Shown here: piece after piece, positions 24,212 through 28,079 of the stretch
Numbering within the stretch: the stretch's first letter is position 1
Layout: every line of letters starts with the position of its first letter
Origin: CAZDME01 sp964506785 [NCBI: uncultured bacterium]
GTDB taxonomy: Bacteria; CAZDME01; JAYEMH01
Direction: 5' to 3'
Length of the DNA stretch: 28,079 nt
Assembly (NCBI GenBank): GCA_964506785.1
Contig: CAZDME010000013.1
Coordinates: forward strand, 1 to 28,079
Program-made: the position numbers and the translations under genes
Notes under the pieces: generated by a model
What the model saw: only the letters and a program-made list of their open reading frames with translations
The model's database searches: none
Told to the model about the DNA's origin: nothing

Positions 24212-25411
24212 ATGATTAAACTTAAAAAAACGCTGAAAGTAATCGTCAAAATACTTTCGATTTTTTTAATAATTAGGTTTTCACTAAAAACTCGTGAGGG
24301 TTTTGCAACCGAGGCCATTTCAGGCGAGGCAGATTCCCCTAAATTATTTTTAGTTAAAAAAGTCCGCGGGTTTCGAATAAAAGATGAGAATAAAATCATT
24401 ACCCCCTGTGTATCAATTGTAAAGGGAGATGATTTGTATTCAATGACAAAAAAGGCCTTAGATTTAATCGGCGGTATGCGAGAGATAGTAAAACCCGGCC
24501 AAAAAGTGTTTATAAAACCTAATTATATATCCGGTGGCCTTGACGGGCATGATGCGGTAACTGCTGGCGAAATCGCCCATCCCGAAGTAGTTGCTGCTGT
24601 AAGTGAAGAATGCCTTAAAGCCGGGGCTAAACAAGTAATAATTGGTGAATGGGTTGAACGACCCCTTAAAATAAATTTCGGCGGAAAAGAAAATAAAGAA
24701 GGGGCGCAAATCAAAGGATTAATAGATATTTTGAATAAAAAATATGGGGAGAAAATTTATTTATTGAATTTAATGGAACATACCACTTACTTCCAATACG
24801 TTCCGTCAAAAACTGAATTGAAATTTCTAGCCATACCCAACTTAGTTACTGAAGCCGATGTGATTATTTCTATCCCTTCTTTAAAGACACACCATAAGCC
24901 GTGCCCGGTGAGCTTGGGCATGAAAAATTTCATGGGCATTATGCCGGCTATTTTTTATGGGGAGCCTCGTTACAAACTTCATGAAGCCGGAGTTCATCAG
25001 GTAATCGTGGATATCAATAAAGCCTTAAATCCGGATTTGGTTGTAATTGATGGTTCCTTCGGCATGGAAGGTCGGGGGGCCTCTCTTTTTTTAGGGGGAA
25101 AACCGGTAAATGTAGAAGATCGAATTGGTGGATTTTTAGTCATTGCCGGAAGGGACCCGGTGGCTACTGATGCAACGGCAACAAGAATAATTACCAAGGG
25201 ATGGAATCCTCTCCCCGAAGGGTTAGAATTAGGAAGCCCCTGGTATATCCACCATATCCGAATGGCTTCTGAGCAGGGCTTAGGTATTTTAGACAGCTCT
25301 AAAATATCCATATTGGGTGAAGAATTAAAGAATGTCGAGATGAAGTGGGAACAATCAGATGATAATGTTTATCCGGAAATCCCCGATGAAGGTCTAACCG
25401 ATGAAAAATAA
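24212..25411 (+). CDS. DUF362 family protein, membrane anchored
   Basis: A 399-residue protein of the DUF362 family, whose function is not established. A basic N-terminus and a hydrophobic helix (VIVKILSIFLIIRFSL) precede the domain. Typical elements are QKVFIKPNY, a VVAAVSEECLKAGAKQVIIG strand-helix, ISIPSLKTHH, LGMKNFMGIMP, VVIDGSFGMEGRG and DPVATDATATRIIT. DUF362 proteins often carry or accompany Fe-S modules; none is present here. There is no clear ribosome site. Its stop overlaps the following gene by 11 bases, so the two are one unit. It begins the block bracketed by queE ends. Confidence 0.85.
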   Translation: MIKLKKTLKVIVKILSIFLIIRFSLKTREGFATEAISGEADSPKLFLVKKVRGFRIKDENKIITPCVSIVKGDDLYSMTKKALDLIGGMREIVKPGQKVFIKPNYISGGLDGHDAVTAGEIAHPEVVAAVSEECLKAGAKQVIIGEWVERPLKINFGGKENKEGAQIKGLIDILNKKYGEKIYLLNLMEHTTYFQYVPSKTELKFLAIPNLVTEADVIISIPSLKTHHKPCPVSLGMKNFMGIMPAIFYGEPRYKLHEAGVHQVIVDINKALNPDLVVIDGSFGMEGRGASLFLGGKPVNVEDRIGGFLVIAGRDPVATDATATRIITKGWNPLPEGLELGSPWYIHHIRMASEQGLGILDSSKISILGEELKNVEMKWEQSDDNVYPEIPDEGLTDEK

Positions 25412-26339
25412 TTTCAAATCCTGCTTCATATACGTATTTATAGCCTTAAGCAGTATTTTACTTCCCGTAGATTTTATCTATGCCCAGGATTTTTTTATAA
25501 AGAAAGCGATAGAAGCGGAGGGCGTATGGAAAATGGGAAGCATCGGGCAGAGAAAGGCACTTTATACAGAGGTACGGAATGATGTCTCAGAAATAGAACT
25601 TTATGTTTCCAAGAAAGGGAGATACCATTTACTCGCACATATCTATTACAATTGGCACGACTTTTCCCCTTTTATACATGTGGAAGCCACAGATTCTAAG
25701 GGGAAAATACATAGAGGAGAAATAGGTTTTGAAAACATTTGGTACTTAAACAATACTAAAGGAAGATGGTTTGTGAAATCCTTCACAGATTCTTTCTGGG
25801 AATTGCCGAAGGGTAAACTAACTATCCGTTTTTGGGCGGTTGGCAAAACTTCTGTTTGGGATTTATCAGATAAACCTATGGAGGGTATAATCGCCCTGGA
25901 CTATTTCTTTTTGTTACCGGGTTCTTATAAAAAATCTAAAGATGGTCTCTTTTTTTATTTTATCCAGCCTGAATCCGGGTATGGCAAATGGCATCTATCC
26001 GAATATTCGGATAAATATTTTTGCAACTTGGTTTCGAATGAAAATATCGATAGCCCTTTTTATTTCGATTTTTATTGCCCTTCTTATGGTAAATATGTAA
26101 TCGGCGTTTCGATGCTTTCTTCTGATTCCGGTTTTTTGAAGTTTCATTTTCAAAAAGGTAAATTCACCAAAGATTTAGTATTCCATGACAAATCCAATGA
26201 TAATCTCTGGCATTTAATTCTTTCAGATCCGGTCATTTTAAAGGAAGGGAATTATACGGTTAATCTGCAGGCAGAAGGAACAAGTAAAGAGACTGCCGAT
26301 TTATCTATCGGTTATATACTGTTTATCAAGACAGACTGA
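25401..26339 (+). CDS. Secreted protein of unknown function
   Basis: A 312-residue exported protein with a signal peptide (MKNNFKSCFIYVFIALSSIL, cut near YAQ). I recognise no family. The first half (EAEGVWKMGSIGQRKALY, then GRYHLLAHIYY and GKLTIRFWAVG) and the second half (YGKYVIGVSMLS, then EGNYTVNLQAEGTS) each look like an aromatic-rich beta-sandwich. They resemble carbohydrate-binding modules, and the two halves may be distantly repeated. It overlaps the DUF362 gene and precedes a glycosyltransferase, so a role in surface polysaccharide or lipid-linked glycans is an inference. Confidence 0.7.
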   Translation: MKNNFKSCFIYVFIALSSILLPVDFIYAQDFFIKKAIEAEGVWKMGSIGQRKALYTEVRNDVSEIELYVSKKGRYHLLAHIYYNWHDFSPFIHVEATDSKGKIHRGEIGFENIWYLNNTKGRWFVKSFTDSFWELPKGKLTIRFWAVGKTSVWDLSDKPMEGIIALDYFFLLPGSYKKSKDGLFFYFIQPESGYGKWHLSEYSDKYFCNLVSNENIDSPFYFDFYCPSYGKYVIGVSMLSSDSGFLKFHFQKGKFTKDLVFHDKSNDNLWHLILSDPVILKEGNYTVNLQAEGTSKETADLSIGYILFIKTD

Positions 26340-26400
26340 ATAAATTCGTCTTTAGCTTTTTATTATAAGACTGTCTAGTGATAGAGAAGCTTTATAAAGA

Positions 26401-27900
26401 ATGCATATGCGGAAGTTAGATAAATCAATCCTTTTTGTTATAATTTTACTGGGCGCCTTTTTGAGGTTATACCGCTTGGGTTTCCAAGGCATATGGCTTG
26501 ATGAAGCACATACCTGGCTTATGGCTTCAAAAGGGCCTGTTTGGTTATGGAGGGAACAAATTTTCAGTGCTTCTCCTCCTCTTTATTTTATCTTTATGCA
26601 TTACTGGATTAATTTGCTGGGTAAAAGTGCTTTTATAATGCGTTTACCGTCTGCTATATCTGGCATAATTTCTATCCCGATAGTTTACTACATCGGGAGG
26701 AAGATGTTTGATGGTAAAACAGCGCTTATCTCAAGTTTCCTTGTAGCCATTTCTTGTCCACACATTTACTATTCCCAGGAAGCAAGATGCTATGTAATGC
26801 TGGCAATCTCAAGTTTAATTTCGGGTTTTTATTTTTACCAAATGTTACTGGATGATAATAAAAAAACAAGGCTATCTTATGTAATAGCCACGCTTTTATG
26901 TCTATATTTACATAATTACGGAATTTTTATCTGGTTGGCACAGTTTCTTTATCTTTTTTTTAAGGGTTTTTTGAGAGAAACGAAATTTTTGATTATACAG
27001 CTAATAATTCTTTTAATCTTTAGCCCCCGGATTATTATATTTATGCAGCAGATTCAAATGGACATTAGTGCCTTTCTTACAAAGCCGGGATTGATTGATT
27101 TTTTCCATACCTTTGCACGCTTAGTTTTTTTAAGCCGTAATTTGCCTTTATTTGCTCTAACGCGGGTTGTTATGGCTATTAACGTTTTTCTTTTTCTATT
27201 TATTTTTGTCATTGCTTTCGGGAGGACAAAAGGCCCGCAGGCTAAATTTTCTCTTTCAATTTGCACCTGGCATTTAGCCATTCCTATCGTAATCCCTTTT
27301 TTTATCTCTTTTTTTAAACCTATATATCTTCCGGGAAGATACGAGTTTATTTCCTATCTATTTTTTATTTTAATTATTGGCAAAGGAATATCTGTTTTGA
27401 CTGAAAGAAAAATTTTGTATCCGGTTTTAACCATTATTGTCTTCAGCGCTCTGGTTTGTCTGCCTCATTATTTTTTTGTGTACTCTAAATGCAATACCCC
27501 CGTTTTGAACGATTATATAAAAAAACATGTAAGAGGCAGAGATATTATAATTTTTACAAATCTTGCGATTCTTCCTTATCGTTATTACTTTGGGAAAGAC
27601 ATATATCGTTATGTTTTTCCCTATCCTGAAGGTGAGGAGCTATTAGATCATCCCAAAGAAGTAATTGAAGAACGGGAGGATTTTGCACAGGATGAGGCAG
27701 CCAAAATAAACCAAAAAATTACTCCGCTTATGAGAGGGGACCGGAGGCTTTTTTTATTTTTCAATTCCGGTATGAAAATAGATAGAATGTTAGTTAACCG
27801 GTTTAGAAAAAAATATAATCTTGAAGAGGAGATCTCTTTCCATGAACGGGACTATGATAAATTCGAAATAATGAAGGTTATGGTTTTCCGTAAAGAATAG
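26401..27900 (+). CDS. Membrane glycosyltransferase, PMT/ArnT-like
   Basis: A 499-residue polytopic membrane protein of the GT-C type (PMT_2, PF13231-like) that uses a lipid-phosphate sugar donor. The first helix is followed by GIWLDEAHTW with the catalytic Asp34-Glu35 pair in the first extracytoplasmic loop. YYSQEARCYVML (Glu127, Arg129) gives the second acidic motif of the family. Roughly ten or more hydrophobic segments fill residues 10-350; a soluble domain follows from about 370. ATG 26401 has a second ATG two codons later and no strong ribosome site. Acceptor and sugar are unknown. Base use looks AT-richer than the housekeeping run. Confidence 0.88.
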   Translation: MHMRKLDKSILFVIILLGAFLRLYRLGFQGIWLDEAHTWLMASKGPVWLWREQIFSASPPLYFIFMHYWINLLGKSAFIMRLPSAISGIISIPIVYYIGRKMFDGKTALISSFLVAISCPHIYYSQEARCYVMLAISSLISGFYFYQMLLDDNKKTRLSYVIATLLCLYLHNYGIFIWLAQFLYLFFKGFLRETKFLIIQLIILLIFSPRIIIFMQQIQMDISAFLTKPGLIDFFHTFARLVFLSRNLPLFALTRVVMAINVFLFLFIFVIAFGRTKGPQAKFSLSICTWHLAIPIVIPFFISFFKPIYLPGRYEFISYLFFILIIGKGISVLTERKILYPVLTIIVFSALVCLPHYFFVYSKCNTPVLNDYIKKHVRGRDIIIFTNLAILPYRYYFGKDIYRYVFPYPEGEELLDHPKEVIEEREDFAQDEAAKINQKITPLMRGDRRLFLFFNSGMKIDRMLVNRFRKKYNLEEEISFHERDYDKFEIMKVMVFRKE

Positions 27901-27996
27901 GGTCTACATTTATTCAAGTTCCACAAACTGGCTTTAAGGCGGCTCAAAGAAGTAAAAATTATCCCTCAGATTCACAAAATAATGGAGTTGAGATAA
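27901..27996 (+). pseudogene. Remnant of a second queE 3' end
   Basis: Directly after the glycosyltransferase stop, bases 27930-27996 align with the last 67 bases of queE (24111-24177), 51 of 67 identical by hand count. In frame it reads ALRRLKEV then KIIPQIHKIM and ends ELR-TAA, against ALSYLKTV, RIIPQIHKLM and GWR-TAA in queE, 14 of 21 residues identical. The frame stays open back to 27901, but there is no start, no radical-SAM region and no ribosome site. Many differences are conservative or synonymous, so the source was once a real queE-type gene that diverged under selection before truncation. Confidence 0.75.
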
Positions 27997-28024
27997 GTTT
28001 TTTGAGGAAACGAAATAAAGAAAG

Positions 28025-28079
28025 TGTCATACCAAAATGATAATGTCGTATTTAGCCAAATTAGAAATGTCGCATTCTA
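28025..28079. repeat. TGTC repeats, possible transposon end
   Basis: Three TGTC cores occur at 28025, 28044 and 28068. Two carry extended similarity: ACCAAAATGATAATGTCG ahead of the second and AGCCAAATTAGAAATGTCG ahead of the third. Clustered imperfect repeats like these are seen in the subterminal transposase-binding sites of IS21-, Mu- and Tn7-type elements. No transposase gene is in the window, and the window stops here, as contigs often do at insertion sequences. Confidence 0.4.

Overview
The window reads as chromosomal sequence from a didermic, anaerobe-like bacterium of the PVC superphylum, most plausibly Candidatus Omnitrophota (the phylum is an inference). The best marker is the small basic protein at 7695-7967. 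Its N-terminal half (MSLHKSL, then RNVLKRFERI, then YGLPKVK) matches the short protein described as a signature of the PVC superphylum. A PorV-like outer-membrane barrel indicates an outer membrane. A Thermotoga-type [4Fe-4S] ferredoxin fits an anaerobe. Genes are densely packed with short gaps, frequent 4-25 bp overlaps and several TTG/GTG starts.

Layout. 1-85 is a perfect fold-back at the window edge, probably artefactual, running into the 3' part of prmC. 321-9345 is a long plus-strand housekeeping run: murA, rpsP, trmD, rplS, rnhB, yraN, comM-like, a TPR/LysM/L,D-transpeptidase, accA, the PVC protein and purA. RimM is absent from its usual place between rpsP and trmD. 9403-9557 holds tRNA-Lys and tRNA-Glu. 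9675-13700 is a pseudopilin operon: an 8-codon leader ORF, GspI-, GspJ- and GspK-like minor pilins (the J-like one very large), and a small SAP/Rho-N-like protein. 13684-15529 is a minus-strand yqeY plus PP-loop ATPase pair. It is divergent from a ferredoxin gene, and the two promoters share one -35 element. 16014-18631 carries an outer-membrane protein, an Lrp/AsnC regulator and a class I aminotransferase.

18634-19663 carries tRNA-Leu (minus), smpB (apparently leaderless) and tmRNA (encoding a short, odd tag), so the trans-translation pair forms one unit. 19671-22348 is a wall group: amidase, GerMN protein and glutamate racemase. 22360-24177 is queD-queC-queE for preQ0. 24212-27900 is a block of a DUF362 protein, an unknown secreted protein and a membrane glycosyltransferase. 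It is bracketed by the 3' end of queE and a diverged second copy of that 3' end (27901-27996). The window closes with TGTC-containing repeats that look like a transposon end.

No protein-coding gap exceeds 300 bases apart from the one filled by tmRNA. I saw no CRISPR array, prophage or complete transposase gene. Recurring promoters have an extended -10 of the form TGnTAAAAT. The strongest leads for something new are the tmRNA tag, the block bracketed by queE ends, the oversized minor pilin operon with its leader ORF, and the uncharacterised PP-loop protein.
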